A stretch of 64,000 nt of DNA. Origin: Gemmatimonadota bacterium (GTDB lineage Bacteria; Gemmatimonadota; Gemmatimonadetes; Gemmatimonadales; Gemmatimonadaceae). Both the position numbers and the translations under genes were made by a program. The DNA is taken from contig VHBO01000004.1 of the NCBI GenBank assembly GCA_016871895.1, forward strand, positions 1 through 64,000, read 5' to 3'. The notes beneath the pieces are model-generated. The model searched no databases, was not told the DNA's origin, and worked only from the letters and a program-made list of their open reading frames with translations. Positions 25,773 to 35,854 of the stretch are shown here, piece after piece (the first letter of the stretch is position 1; every line of letters begins with the position of its first letter).

Positions 25773-26578
25773 GCACAGCGACGATCGAGGCACCGATGAG
25801 CACCGCTGCCGAGCGGGAGGCCGTGACGAGCGCCGTCGGCGCCGCTCCTGACCGCGACTGGGTGATCGTCACCCGCGGCATCAAGCGCGAATACGATATG
25901 GGGGGCGAGATCATCCGCGCCCTCCGCGGCGTCGACATCGCCGTCAAGCGGAACGAGTACGTCGCCATCATGGGCCCGTCGGGCTCCGGGAAGTCGACGC
26001 TGATGAACATCGTTGGCTGCCTCGACACGCCGAACGCCGGCGAGTACTGGCTCAACGGCCAGCTCGTGAGTGCGATGCAGGATGACGCGCTGGCGCGCGT
26101 GCGGAACAAGGAGATCGGGTTCGTCTTCCAGACCTTCAATCTCCTCCCCCGCGCGACCGCCCTCGCGAACGTCGAACTCCCCCTCGTCTACGCCGGCGTC
26201 CCAGCAGCCGAGCGGAAGCGCCGGGCCACGGAGGCGCTCGAGAAAGTCCAGCTCGGTCAGCGGATGCATCACAAGCCGAACGAGCTCTCGGGCGGCCAGC
26301 GGCAGCGTGTCGCGATCGCGCGTGCCCTCGTGAATGACCCGTCGATCCTCCTCGCCGACGAGCCGACGGGGAACCTCGACTCGCAGACCTCCGAGGAGAT
26401 CATGCGGGTCTTCGAGCACCTCGCGAACACGGGGCAGACGGTCATCATGGTGACGCACGAGCCCGACATCGCCGCGCACGCGCGCCGTGTCGTCGTGCTC
26501 CGCGACGGCACGATGGCCTCCGACGAGACGCAGGCCCAGTTCGTCGCTCGGCTCGGGATCCACGCGCCACAGCTGTAG
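25769..26578 (+). CDS. ABC transporter ATP-binding protein, MacB/LolD type
   Basis: This 269-residue ATPase has Walker [10 protein letters not shown], a Q-loop ([13 protein letters not shown]), signature [15 protein letters not shown], Walker [14 protein letters not shown] and the H-loop His in MVTHEP. The GNLDS Walker B and short length are typical of ATPases serving MacB/FtsX-type permeases. It is the only ATPase in the operon although four permeases follow. About 30 poorly conserved residues precede the domain; a second ATG at codon 10 is an alternative start. Confidence 0.94.
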   Translation: MSTATIEAPMSTAAEREAVTSAVGAAPDRDWVIVTRGIKREYDMGGEIIRALRGVDIAVKRNEYVAIMGPSGSGKSTLMNIVGCLDTPNAGEYWLNGQLVSAMQDDALARVRNKEIGFVFQTFNLLPRATALANVELPLVYAGVPAAERKRRATEALEKVQLGQRMHHKPNELSGGQRQRVAIARALVNDPSILLADEPTGNLDSQTSEEIMRVFEHLANTGQTVIMVTHEPDIAAHARRVVVLRDGTMASDETQAQFVARLGIHAPQL

Positions 26579-26582
26579 TCGG

Positions 26583-27821
26583 ATGCCGTTCCTCGAGGCG
26601 GTCCGCCTCGCCCTGCAGACCATCCGGGTGCAGAAGTTGAAGAGCTTCTTCACCCTGACGGGCGTGATGATCGGCGTGATGTTCCTGATCGCCGTCGTCT
26701 CGATCGTCGAGGGGATGGCCGACTACGTCGAGAATGACTTCGCGGTGAGCATCATCGGGACGAACACCTTCACTGTCAGGCGATACCCGAACTTCCAGGA
26801 TGTATCGGACGAGGAGTGGCGACGGCTCCAGCGGCGGCCTCGGCTGTACGCCCCGGCGGCCGCGGTAGTGCGCGAGGCGCTGCCGAGCGCGACGTACCGC
26901 ACGGCGATGGTGAACGAGAGCTTCTTGCCGGCCGCGGTGCCGGGTCTCCGTCCGCGGTCCGTCCAGGCCGTCGCGACCGAGGCGAGCTACTTCGACATCA
27001 AGGACTACGAGATCGCACAGGGCCGCGCCTTCAACGCGCAGGAGGTCGCGCTCGGGGCGAAGGTGCTTGTCGTCGGGAGTGAGGTCGCCTCGTACTACTA
27101 CGCCGGGCTCGACCCCATCGGGCGCGAGCTACGCGTCACCGGGATCCCCTACACCATCATCGGGGTCATCGAGGCGCAGGGCTCCGTCTTCGGCTTCTCG
27201 CTCGACCGGCTCGCCGTCGCACCGATCACGTCGCCGCTCAGCCGTGCGCTACGGCCGCGCGGTGACGTGGAGGAAGTGGTCGTGCAGGCCCCGACGCGCG
27301 AGGCGATCCTCGATGGGCAGGAGATCGTCCGCGGGGCGCTCCGGGCCTTCCGCGGCCTTAGCCCGGGCGAGGAAGATGACTTCTCCATCGCGAGCTCCGA
27401 TGCCGCCCTCAGCTTCCTCGACGAACTCAAGGGGAAGCTCGTGCTCTTCGGGACCGCCCTCCCCGCCATCGGCCTGATCGTCGGCGCGCTGGTCATTATG
27501 AATATCATGCTCGTGGCGGTCGCCGAGCGGACCCGCGAGATCGGCATCCGCAAGGCGCTCGGCGCTCGGCGGCGCGACATCATCGCGCAGTTCCTCGTCG
27601 AGGCCTCCACTCTCTCCATCCTCGGAGCGATGATCGGCGCGGGCCTTGGCATCGGCCTCGCCCAGCTCATCGCCGCCGTGACGCCGCTCCCGGCGAGCGT
27701 CGCACCCTGGTCCCTCGTGGCCGCGCTCGTGGTGGGCGCCGGCGTCGGCATCACCGCTGGCATCTATCCGGCGAGCCGGGCCGCGCGACTCGACCCGATC
27801 ACGGCCCTCCGGCAGGAATAG
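26583..27821 (+). CDS. MacB/FtsX-type ABC permease, type A copy 1
   Basis: A 412-residue permease with the usual layout: one N-terminal membrane helix (FFTLTGVMIGVMFLIAVVSI), a large periplasmic MacB-type domain, then three C-terminal helices. It shares with the third permease the sequences IMNIML.AV.ERTREIGIRKA and RLDPITA and a PLPA motif before the last helix, setting both apart from the second and fourth. It follows the ATPase by four bases. Confidence 0.92.
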   Translation: MPFLEAVRLALQTIRVQKLKSFFTLTGVMIGVMFLIAVVSIVEGMADYVENDFAVSIIGTNTFTVRRYPNFQDVSDEEWRRLQRRPRLYAPAAAVVREALPSATYRTAMVNESFLPAAVPGLRPRSVQAVATEASYFDIKDYEIAQGRAFNAQEVALGAKVLVVGSEVASYYYAGLDPIGRELRVTGIPYTIIGVIEAQGSVFGFSLDRLAVAPITSPLSRALRPRGDVEEVVVQAPTREAILDGQEIVRGALRAFRGLSPGEEDDFSIASSDAALSFLDELKGKLVLFGTALPAIGLIVGALVIMNIMLVAVAERTREIGIRKALGARRRDIIAQFLVEASTLSILGAMIGAGLGIGLAQLIAAVTPLPASVAPWSLVAALVVGAGVGITAGIYPASRAARLDPITALRQE

Positions 27822-27824
27822 CCG

Positions 27825-29090
27825 GTGCGCTTCCGTGACCGCTTCCTGATGAGCCTCGAGGGCGTGGGCATTGCCCTCGACTCGCTCCGCGCCAACAAGG
27901 TCCGCGCCGCGCTCACCATCTCCGGTGTCGCCATCGGCGTCTTCGTCGTCGTCGCGATGGGCGCGACGATTCACGGCATCAAACAGTCGTTCGCCGACGA
28001 TATGGACGAGTTCGGCGCGAGCACCTTCCAGGTACGCCGCACGGACCCGAGCTTCAGGAACTGCAACCCGACCAACGAGAACTGCCCGGAGTTCCGGTAT
28101 CCGGGCGTCTCCCTCGCCGAGTGGCGTGCGGTCCAACGCCTCCCCGAAGTCTCGAGTGCGATTGCGTGGCTCCTCGGGAGCGGCACGGCGACCTACCGGG
28201 ATCGGGAGATCAAGAACGTCGGGTACGACGCGCAGAGCCCCGAGTGGATCAGCACGGATGTCGCCGACATCAGCCCGGGCCGCAATTTCAGCGAGACCGA
28301 GCACGACGCCGCTGCGACGGTCGCGCTCGTCAACGACACCCTCGCCACCCTGCTCTTCGGCGACGCCGACCCGATCGGGCGGCAGATCGATCTCGCCGGG
28401 ACGCGCTTCACCGTCATCGGGGTCTACCACACCGAGGCGGGCTTCCTGAAGTCTCTCGACGGCCGCGGCCCCGACCGCCCGCGGATGGTCATCCCGATGC
28501 TCACCGCGTGGAACCGCCTCGACGTGTGGCGCCGTGGGATGCTCCTTTTCGTGAAGCCGCGCCCCGGGGTGCCGCGCAGCGAGGCGATGGATGCCGTCAC
28601 AGCGACCCTCCGCGGGATGCGAGGCCTCCGCCCGCGTGAGGCGAACACCTTCTTCCTCGTCGGGCAGGACCAGATCCTCGATACGTTCAACCAGCTCTTC
28701 GGAGCGATCTTCCTCGTCGGGATCGGCCTCTCCGCCGTCGGGCTCCTCGTCGGTGGCGTCGGCGTCGTAGCCATCATGATGATCTCGGTCACCGAGCGGA
28801 CCCGCGAGATCGGCGTCCGGAAGGCACTCGGCGCGACGTACGGCACGATCCTCTGGCAGTTCCTCGTCGAGGCCTCCACCCTGACCAGTCTCGGGGCGGG
28901 GATCGGCCTCCTCCTCGGCGGTGGCCTCGCCTGGATCATCCGGGCGAACTCCACGATCCCGGCCAGCATCCCGCCGAGCGCGATCATCCTTTCCTTAATT
29001 GCGGCCGCCGTCACCGGGGTCGCGTTCGGGATGCTCCCCGCCACGCGCGCCGCCCGGCTCGACCCCGTCGAGGCGCTGCGGCACGAATAG
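27825..29090 (+). CDS. MacB/FtsX-type ABC permease, type B copy 1
   Basis: A 421-residue permease with the same four-helix plan. Features shared with the fourth permease but not with the first or third are AIMM.SVT.RTREIGVRKALGAT, the QDQILDTFNQL-type stretch before the second helix, and the C-terminal EALRHE. The periplasmic domain has a Cys pair (NCNPTNENCPEF) absent from the other copies. The start is GTG three bases after the previous stop; an ATG nine codons later is an alternative. Confidence 0.9.
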   Translation: MRFRDRFLMSLEGVGIALDSLRANKVRAALTISGVAIGVFVVVAMGATIHGIKQSFADDMDEFGASTFQVRRTDPSFRNCNPTNENCPEFRYPGVSLAEWRAVQRLPEVSSAIAWLLGSGTATYRDREIKNVGYDAQSPEWISTDVADISPGRNFSETEHDAAATVALVNDTLATLLFGDADPIGRQIDLAGTRFTVIGVYHTEAGFLKSLDGRGPDRPRMVIPMLTAWNRLDVWRRGMLLFVKPRPGVPRSEAMDAVTATLRGMRGLRPREANTFFLVGQDQILDTFNQLFGAIFLVGIGLSAVGLLVGGVGVVAIMMISVTERTREIGVRKALGATYGTILWQFLVEASTLTSLGAGIGLLLGGGLAWIIRANSTIPASIPPSAIILSLIAAAVTGVAFGMLPATRAARLDPVEALRHE

Positions 29091-29093
29091 CTT
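29088..29093 (+). promoter_or_regulatory. -10 box TAGCTT inside the efflux operon, overlapping a stop codon
   Basis: The hexamer starts with the TAG stop of the second permease and lies six bases before the GTG of the third, matching the leaderless promoter pattern. It would let the second permease pair be transcribed alone. Confidence 0.5.
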
Positions 29094-29099
29094 TCGGGC

Positions 29100-30341
<1,242 letters not shown>

Positions 30342-30343
30342 CG

Positions 30344-31594
30344 ATGCGTCTCCCGTCGCTCGCTCAGGCGGAGGAGAACCTCCGGATCGCGATGGAGACG
30401 CTGCGCGCCTCCAAGCTGCGCTCGGGGCTCACCATCCTCGGCGTCGTGATCGGGGTGGCGACGGTGATGACGATGGCCTCGCTCGTCGAAGGGCTCCGCA
30501 GCCAGATCATCAGCACCGTCGAAGTCGCCGGCCCGACGACCTTCTACGTGCTGAAAGCGTATTCGAGCACGCCGGTGAACCCGCAGAATCCGCCGGCGTG
30601 GATCCGCATCCGCCCCGACCTGCGGGACGCGGAGGCCGAGCGCATCCGCCGACTGCCAGAAGTGGCGTACGCGGGGATCTGGGGGCAGACACTCGCGCGC
30701 GTGGCGTATCGGGGTGAGCGGACCCAACCCGTCGGGCTCTTCGGCGCCGATGCGGGGTTCACCGAGATCCAGGGCGGGACGCTCGCCGACGGCCGCTGGT
30801 TCACACGCGCGGAGGTGCTCTCGGGCGCAAGCGTGGTGGTGCTGCAGGAGGCAATCGCGCGGCGGTTGTTCGGCCGAGAGCGCCCAATCGGTGCGACCGT
30901 GCTCGTCGGCGGACGGCCGATGGAGGTGATTGGCCTCTACCTCCCGCCGGAGAACATCTTCGCTCCGCAGGGCGCGGAGACGGGGGCGATCATCCCCTAC
31001 CGGCTCCTCGACGCGCAGTTCCAGTTCGACAAGACCAATGCACAGTGGATCCCGGTGAAGCCACGCGCCGGGGTGACCGTCCCGCAGGCGCAGGAGGCGG
31101 TGACGATCGCGATGCGTGAACTGCGTCGACTCCGCCCCGCGCAGCGGAACTCGTTCGACCTCGTCACCGCCGACCAGATCCTCGACGTCTTCAATCAGCT
31201 CACCGGGGTGTTCTTCCTCGTGATGCTCGTCCTCGCCTCGGTCGCGCTCCTCGTCGGCGGGATCGGCGTGATGGCGATCATGATGGTCTCGGTGACGGAC
31301 CGCACGCGGGAGATCGGCGTGCGCAAGGCACTCGGCGCTACGCGGCGCGACATCCTGCTGCAGTTCCTGATTGAGGCGGCGACGCTCACGGGGATCGGCG
31401 GACTGATCGGGATTGCGCTCGGCCTCGGCCTCGGACGGACGGTCACGGCGCTGCTCGGGATCTCTGCCGCCCCTCCGGTCACGATCACGCTGATCGCGGT
31501 GGCCGTCTCCGGGGGGATCGGGCTCGTCTTCGGGATCCTCCCGGCGCAACGCGCGGCGCGCCTCGACCCGATCGAGGCGCTGCGGCACGAGTAG
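30344..31594 (+). CDS. MacB/FtsX-type ABC permease, type B copy 2
   Basis: A 416-residue permease and the last gene of the efflux operon. It is the close counterpart of the second permease (ADQILDVFNQLTG, AIMMVSVTDRTREIGVRKALGAT, ending EALRHE). The ATG comes two bases after the previous stop. The N-terminal helix includes SGLTILGVVIGVATVMTMASL. No ATPase or terminator hairpin follows. Confidence 0.91.
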   Translation: MRLPSLAQAEENLRIAMETLRASKLRSGLTILGVVIGVATVMTMASLVEGLRSQIISTVEVAGPTTFYVLKAYSSTPVNPQNPPAWIRIRPDLRDAEAERIRRLPEVAYAGIWGQTLARVAYRGERTQPVGLFGADAGFTEIQGGTLADGRWFTRAEVLSGASVVVLQEAIARRLFGRERPIGATVLVGGRPMEVIGLYLPPENIFAPQGAETGAIIPYRLLDAQFQFDKTNAQWIPVKPRAGVTVPQAQEAVTIAMRELRRLRPAQRNSFDLVTADQILDVFNQLTGVFFLVMLVLASVALLVGGIGVMAIMMVSVTDRTREIGVRKALGATRRDILLQFLIEAATLTGIGGLIGIALGLGLGRTVTALLGISAAPPVTITLIAVAVSGGIGLVFGILPAQRAARLDPIEALRHE

Positions 31595-31666
31595 GCACGC
31601 GACGGGGACGTGTCCGACCCGCACGCCATAGGGAACAGCACGCCGTCCGACTAGCTTTCGCTCTAC

Positions 31667-33118
31667 ATGACCTTCGACTCACTCGGGCTCTCTCCCGCCC
31701 TGCTGCGCGCCGTCCACGACCTCGGCTGGACCGCCCCGACCCCCATCCAGCGCGACGCCGTCCCCCCCGCCCGCGACGGGCGCGACCTCCTCGCCTGCGC
31801 GATGACCGGCAGCGGGAAGACCGGCGCCTTCCTGCTGCCGTTGCTGCACCGGCTGCAGGACGCGCCGACCCGCGCCACGCGCGCGCTCATCCTCACGCCC
31901 ACGCGTGAACTCGCCGCGCAGGTCCACGCCGACTTCTCCGACCTCGCCCGCCACACCGGGCTCCGCGGCGCCGCGATCTTCGGCGGCGTCGGGATGGGGC
32001 CGCAGGAGACCGCGTTCCGGCAGCACGTCGACGTGATCATCGCCACCCCTGGGCGGCTGCTCGATCACCTCTCGCAGCCCGGTGGCTACGTCGACTTCCG
32101 CGGCCTCGAGGTGCTCGTGCTCGACGAGGCCGACCGGATGCTGGATATGGGGTTCCTTCCCGACATCAAGCGCGTCCTCACGCATCTGCCGAGGCGGCGC
32201 CAGACGCTCTTCTTCAGCGCCACACTCCCGGCGCCCATCGTCTCGCTCTCGCGCGAGATGCTGCAGGACCCGGTGCGCCTCAACGTGGAGCGCATCGCGC
32301 AGCCGGCGGCGAAGATCGAGCAGGCGCTCTGGCCCGTCGCCGAGCCGCTCAAGGCCGATCTCTTCATCGCGCTGCTGCGTCAGGACGTGGTGGGGAATGT
32401 GATCTGCTTCACCCGCACCAAGCACCGCAGCAACCGCCTGAGCGATGTGCTCACCCGAGCGGGGATCGCGAACGCACGCATCCACGGGAACCGCTCGCAG
32501 AACCAGCGGACCGAGGCCCTCGCCGATTTCAAGGCGGGGAAGGTGCGCGTGCTCGTCGCCACCGACATCGTGGCCCGCGGGATCGACGTCGAAGCGCTTG
32601 AGCACGTGGTGAATTTCGACGTGCCGCACCTCCCCGAGGACTACATCCACCGCGTGGGCCGCACGGCCCGCGCCGATGCCACGGGCGAGGCCTTCACCCT
32701 GGTGTCGCCGGAGGAGGAGAGCGACCTGCGCGCCATCGAGAAGGCGATCGGCAAAAAGCTGCCGCGCCGGACCCTCCCCGGATTCGACTATCACCACAAG
32801 CCGGTCGAGCGCTTCGAGGTCCCGATCGCGGAGCGCATCGCGGCCATCCGCGCGCGCAAGGCGGAGGAGCGCGCCCGGGCCAAGGAGAAGGCGGCGCGGC
32901 GCGAGGCGCAGGCCAAGGCCGAGGCCGAGCGTTCGGCCCGGAAGGGGAGCGGCCCCGCACGTCCGCAGCTGCGATCGTCGGCGGGTGGCGGAGCGGCGAG
33001 CGGTGGGCAGGCGAGCGGTGGACCCAGTGGGGCCGCTGGCGGTTCCGGCGGTCCCCGCCGTCGGCGTCGACGCGGCGGACATGGTGGCGGTGGCGGGCGG
33101 GCGGCTCCGACGGGCTGA
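31667..33118 (+). CDS. DEAD-box RNA helicase, RhlE type
   Basis: This 483-residue helicase has all core motifs: Q motif before residue 30, AMTGSGKT (Walker A), PTRELAAQ, TPGRLLDHL, LDEADRML, FSAT, and HRVGRTAR in the second RecA domain. A basic linker rich in Arg/Ala/Glu and a low-complexity Gly/Ser/Arg tail ending in GGGGGRAAP follow, likely RNA-binding. It unwinds structured RNA in ribosome assembly or decay; the exact client is unknown. A TAGCTT lies nine bases before the ATG, giving at most a very short leader. Confidence 0.93.
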   Translation: MTFDSLGLSPALLRAVHDLGWTAPTPIQRDAVPPARDGRDLLACAMTGSGKTGAFLLPLLHRLQDAPTRATRALILTPTRELAAQVHADFSDLARHTGLRGAAIFGGVGMGPQETAFRQHVDVIIATPGRLLDHLSQPGGYVDFRGLEVLVLDEADRMLDMGFLPDIKRVLTHLPRRRQTLFFSATLPAPIVSLSREMLQDPVRLNVERIAQPAAKIEQALWPVAEPLKADLFIALLRQDVVGNVICFTRTKHRSNRLSDVLTRAGIANARIHGNRSQNQRTEALADFKAGKVRVLVATDIVARGIDVEALEHVVNFDVPHLPEDYIHRVGRTARADATGEAFTLVSPEEESDLRAIEKAIGKKLPRRTLPGFDYHHKPVERFEVPIAERIAAIRARKAEERARAKEKAARREAQAKAEAERSARKGSGPARPQLRSSAGGGAASGGQASGGPSGAAGGSGGPRRRRRRGGHGGGGGRAAPTG

Positions 33119-33293
33119 CAACCACCGCTCCACCCTCGGCAGACCGGGAGTCCCGGCGATCATCCCTACGGGGCCCTCGCGACCGCCCCACGGGGTGCCG
33201 AATCGCCCCCAACGTTTTCGCCGGACCCGACGTCTCATTGGCTGAGGCCGCGCCGCGGCCCGCGCCACCACCATCCGATATCCGGAGGCCCTG

Positions 33294-33743
33294 ATGTCCC
33301 GTATCCGCCTGCTCTTCACCGCGCTCGTGCTGAGCGCCTCGACCGTCGCCGCGCAGGGCGGGATGGGTGGCCCGCCGCCGGGCGGGATGGGTCAGGGTGG
33401 TCCCGGTGGGATGGGGGGTGGCCGAGGCGGGATGGGCGGCCAGGGCGGGATGATGAACCGCCAGAACGAGATGCTCTTCAAGGACATCACCCTCACCGAC
33501 GCGCAGAAGGCCAAGGTCGATTCGATCCAGGCCAAGGGACGCGCCGATCTGATGGAGATGATGCAGGGGGCCGGGATGCAGGCGATGCAGGACCCCGGGA
33601 TGCGCGAGCATATGATGCAGATGCGCGCCAAGCAGATGGCCGACATCCGCGCCGTCCTCACCACCGCGCAGCAGCCGGTGTTCGACAAGAACCTCGCCGA
33701 GATGCCGCAGGGCCCCGGCAGCGGACGTCGCCCGCCGCGCTGA
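33294..33743 (+). CDS. Gly/Met-rich periplasmic protein, Spy/CpxP-like
   Basis: A 149-residue exported protein: signal peptide ending VAAQ, then about 30 residues of Gly-Gly-Met repeats, then a helical region with an LTDAQKAKVDSIQ motif and very many methionines (MEMMQGAGMQAMQ). The LTxxQ-type helix pair resembles Spy/CpxP proteins; the methionine richness would suit copper or silver binding, or oxidant scavenging. Both ideas are inference. It has a strong GGAGG Shine-Dalgarno, so it is not leaderless, and it stands alone before a strong terminator. Confidence 0.75.
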   Translation: MSRIRLLFTALVLSASTVAAQGGMGGPPPGGMGQGGPGGMGGGRGGMGGQGGMMNRQNEMLFKDITLTDAQKAKVDSIQAKGRADLMEMMQGAGMQAMQDPGMREHMMQMRAKQMADIRAVLTTAQQPVFDKNLAEMPQGPGSGRRPPR

Positions 33744-33775
33744 CGTCGGCAGCGGTTCCGCCGACCGCGTTGCCA

Positions 33776-33808
33776 GAGGGGGCGCCCGTCCGAGGCGGGC
33801 GCCCCCTC
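33776..33808. terminator. strong bidirectional terminator hairpin
   Basis: A perfect 13-base-pair stem (GAGGGGGCGCCCG with its complement) and a seven-base loop sit between two convergent genes, 32 bases after one stop and 19 from the other. There is no long T-run, but position and stability argue for termination in both directions. Confidence 0.75.
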
Positions 33809-33827
33809 GTCATTCACGACGCGCGCA

Positions 33828-34394
33828 TCACCGCGGGTCGTCCCGTAACCGCCCGCTGATGATCACGTCCCGGGCGATGCCGTCGCGGACGAGCGCGCCG
33901 CGCAGGACCCCCTCATCGCGGAACCCCGCCTTGGTGAGCACGCGCCCCGACGCCTCGTTCCCCACCCACCGCCGCGCCTCCACACGGTGCAGACCGAGGC
34001 GATCGAAGCCGTACTCGAGCACCACCCGGACCGCCTCCGTCGCGATCCCACGCCCCCACGCGGCACGAGCGATCCAATAGCCGATCTCGGCCCGCCGGTG
34101 TGGCCACGCGAAGCGCAGCATCACTGCGCCCACCACGGCGCCGACGTCCTGCTGCACGACCGCCCACGTGGCCACCGTCCCCGCCGACCACTCCCGCTGC
34201 GTGGCCGCGATGAAGTCGTCGGCCGCTCCAGGTGGGTACGGATGCGGGATCGACAGCGTCTGCTCGGCCACCGCCGCATCCGACACGGCGGCCTCGACGG
34301 CGACGGCGTCGCTGGCGACGAAGGCGCGGAGCACCAGCTGGTCCGTCGACAACACGGGCATCGGACCGGCGAAGGGGGACGGCGAGGGACGCAT
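33828..34394 (-). CDS. GNAT-family N-acetyltransferase, RimJ/RimL type
   Basis: A 188-residue acetyltransferase with the acetyl-CoA-binding stretch YWIARAAWGRGIATEAVRVV and the following GLHRVEARRWVGNEASGRVL typical of the RimJ/RimL (Acetyltransf_3) group, which modifies protein N-termini, amines or antibiotics. The substrate is unknown. The frame is open upstream but is antisense to the deacetylase gene there; the ATG preceded by a TATGCT box at six bases fixes the start. Confidence 0.88.
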   Translation of the reverse strand: MRPSPSPFAGPMPVLSTDQLVLRAFVASDAVAVEAAVSDAAVAEQTLSIPHPYPPGAADDFIAATQREWSAGTVATWAVVQQDVGAVVGAVMLRFAWPHRRAEIGYWIARAAWGRGIATEAVRVVLEYGFDRLGLHRVEARRWVGNEASGRVLTKAGFRDEGVLRGALVRDGIARDVIISGRLRDDPR

Positions 34395-34400
34395 CCCGTG

Positions 34401-34406
34401 AGCATA
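34401..34406 (-). promoter_or_regulatory. -10 box TATGCT, leaderless start of the acetyltransferase
   Basis: Six bases before the ATG and 28 bases from the opposing TACATT box; the two divergent start codons are 52 bases apart. Confidence 0.6.
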
Positions 34407-34434
34407 GCACATCGCGGCCCTCCCCCGACACCGG

Positions 34435-34440
34435 TACATT
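34435..34440 (+). promoter_or_regulatory. -10 box TACATT, leaderless start of the BshB1-like gene
   Basis: Six bases before the ATG; same hexamer and spacing as at the efflux operon start. Confidence 0.65.
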
Positions 34441-34446
34441 CCGGGG

Positions 34447-35169
34447 ATGGACGCCCCTCTCGACCTCCTCGCCGTCGGGCCGCACCGCGACGACGTCGAA
34501 CTCCTCTGCGGCGGCACCATCGCGCGCCAGGTCGCCCTCGGGCAACGCGTCGGGATCCTCGACCTCACCGCCGGGGAGATGGGGACGCGCGGCTCCGCCG
34601 CCCTCCGCGCCGAGGAGGCCGCACGGGCCGCGCAGGTGCTCGGCGTCGCCGTGCGTCGCAACCTCGAACTCCCCGACGCGGCGATCGAGAACACGCCGGC
34701 CACGCGGGAACGGTTGGCCCGCGTGATCCGCGAGCTCCGTCCCCAGGTGGTGATCGCCCCGGCCCCGCGCGGGCGGCACCCCGACCATCGGGTGGCGAGC
34801 GAACTCGTGCGCGACGCCTGCTTCCTCGCCGGCCTCGCCAAGCTCGACCCCTCGACGGCGCCGCATCGCCCGCGGAAAGTCTGCTACGCCATCGCGTACC
34901 GGGAGGATGCGGTGAAGCCGACCTTCGTGGTGGACATCACGGACACCTTCGAGCAGAAGCTCGAGGCGATCCGCTGCTACGACTCGCAGTTCGACGGCGC
35001 GACGCAGGCGGGCGAGGTGTACCCCAACGGCGAACCGCTCGACGACCTCGTGCGGCATCAGGCGGCGCACTACGGCGCGTTGATCCGTCGTCGCTACGGG
35101 GAGCCCTTCCTCACCGATGAGACGATGCGGGTCGACGACCTGCGCACCCTCGACGTCGCGACCTTCTGA
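34447..35169 (+). CDS. bshB1: BshB1-like LmbE-family zinc deacetylase
   Basis: This 240-residue LmbE protein matches BshB1, which deacetylates GlcNAc-malate in bacillithiol synthesis. It has the metal motif as PHRDDVE (normally AHPDDxE; the His, Asp and Asp are kept), NLELPDAAI, GRHPDHRVASELVRDA, FVVDITDTFEQKLEAIRCY and SQFDGA. BshA and BshC are not in the window. The KynB-like gene follows after five bases. A mycothiol-type or other GlcNAc deacetylase is possible but less likely from the C-terminal motifs. Confidence 0.82.
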   Translation: MDAPLDLLAVGPHRDDVELLCGGTIARQVALGQRVGILDLTAGEMGTRGSAALRAEEAARAAQVLGVAVRRNLELPDAAIENTPATRERLARVIRELRPQVVIAPAPRGRHPDHRVASELVRDACFLAGLAKLDPSTAPHRPRKVCYAIAYREDAVKPTFVVDITDTFEQKLEAIRCYDSQFDGATQAGEVYPNGEPLDDLVRHQAAHYGALIRRRYGEPFLTDETMRVDDLRTLDVATF

Positions 35170-35174
35170 GGGCG

Positions 35175-35798
35175 ATGCTCGACATCTCCGTCCCGTTCGC
35201 ACCGACGACGCCGCCGTGGCCGGGCGACACCGCGTGCAGCTGCGGATGGGCGTGGTCCCGCGCGGCGGGGGCGAGCGTGAACGTCGGACGGATCGAGACG
35301 AGCCCCCACGTGGGGACGCACGCCGATGCGCCGCTCCACGTCGCGGATGCGGCCCCCGGCGCTGACGCGCTCCCGCTCGCACCCTTCATCGGGGCCGCGA
35401 TGGTCGTGGATGTCCGAGGGCACACCGGTCCGCTCGACCTCGCGGTGCTGCGCGCGGCCGGGTGCCCTGCGGGCGTCGAGCGGCTGATCCTCCGCACCGA
35501 TCGCACCGTCGCCACCGGCGCCTTCCCCGACGAGTGGCCGACGCTCACCGCCGAGACGGCCGAGGCGCTCGTGCACGACGGACTGCAGCTGCTCGCCGTC
35601 GATTGTCCGAGCGTGGATTCGCGCACGAGCACCACGCTCGAGATCCATCATCGGCTCTTCGGCGCCGGCGCCTACGTCCTGGAGAACCTCGATCTCCGCC
35701 ACGTCCCCGCCGGTCGGTACCACCTGCACGCCGCCCCGCTGAAGACGGGGGCCTTCGACGCCGCTCCGGCGCGGGCCCTCCTGACCCCGCTCCCCTGA
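35175..35798 (+). CDS. cyclase-family hydrolase, arylformamidase (KynB)-like
   Basis: A 207-residue member of the KynB/cyclase family. The metal-binding signature appears as SPHVGTHADAPLH, followed by LAVDCPSVD and ENLDLRHVPAGRYHLHAAPLK, as in N-formylkynurenine formamidase of tryptophan degradation. No other kynurenine-pathway gene is nearby, so the substrate is uncertain. It is probably cotranscribed with the deacetylase. Confidence 0.85.
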   Translation: MLDISVPFAPTTPPWPGDTACSCGWAWSRAAGASVNVGRIETSPHVGTHADAPLHVADAAPGADALPLAPFIGAAMVVDVRGHTGPLDLAVLRAAGCPAGVERLILRTDRTVATGAFPDEWPTLTAETAEALVHDGLQLLAVDCPSVDSRTSTTLEIHHRLFGAGAYVLENLDLRHVPAGRYHLHAAPLKTGAFDAAPARALLTPLP

Positions 35799-35854
35799 CC
35801 GGAACGTTCCCGCCCGCGGCTGCGTAGCGTTCCGTCCGGCTCCCCCGACCCGAG

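Noticed and set aside
23454-25793. A 779-codon open frame antisense to the TolC and adaptor genes
   Set aside because: High GC content leaves the opposite strand open; the translation is Arg/Asp/His-rich without domains, and the sense genes are clear homologues.
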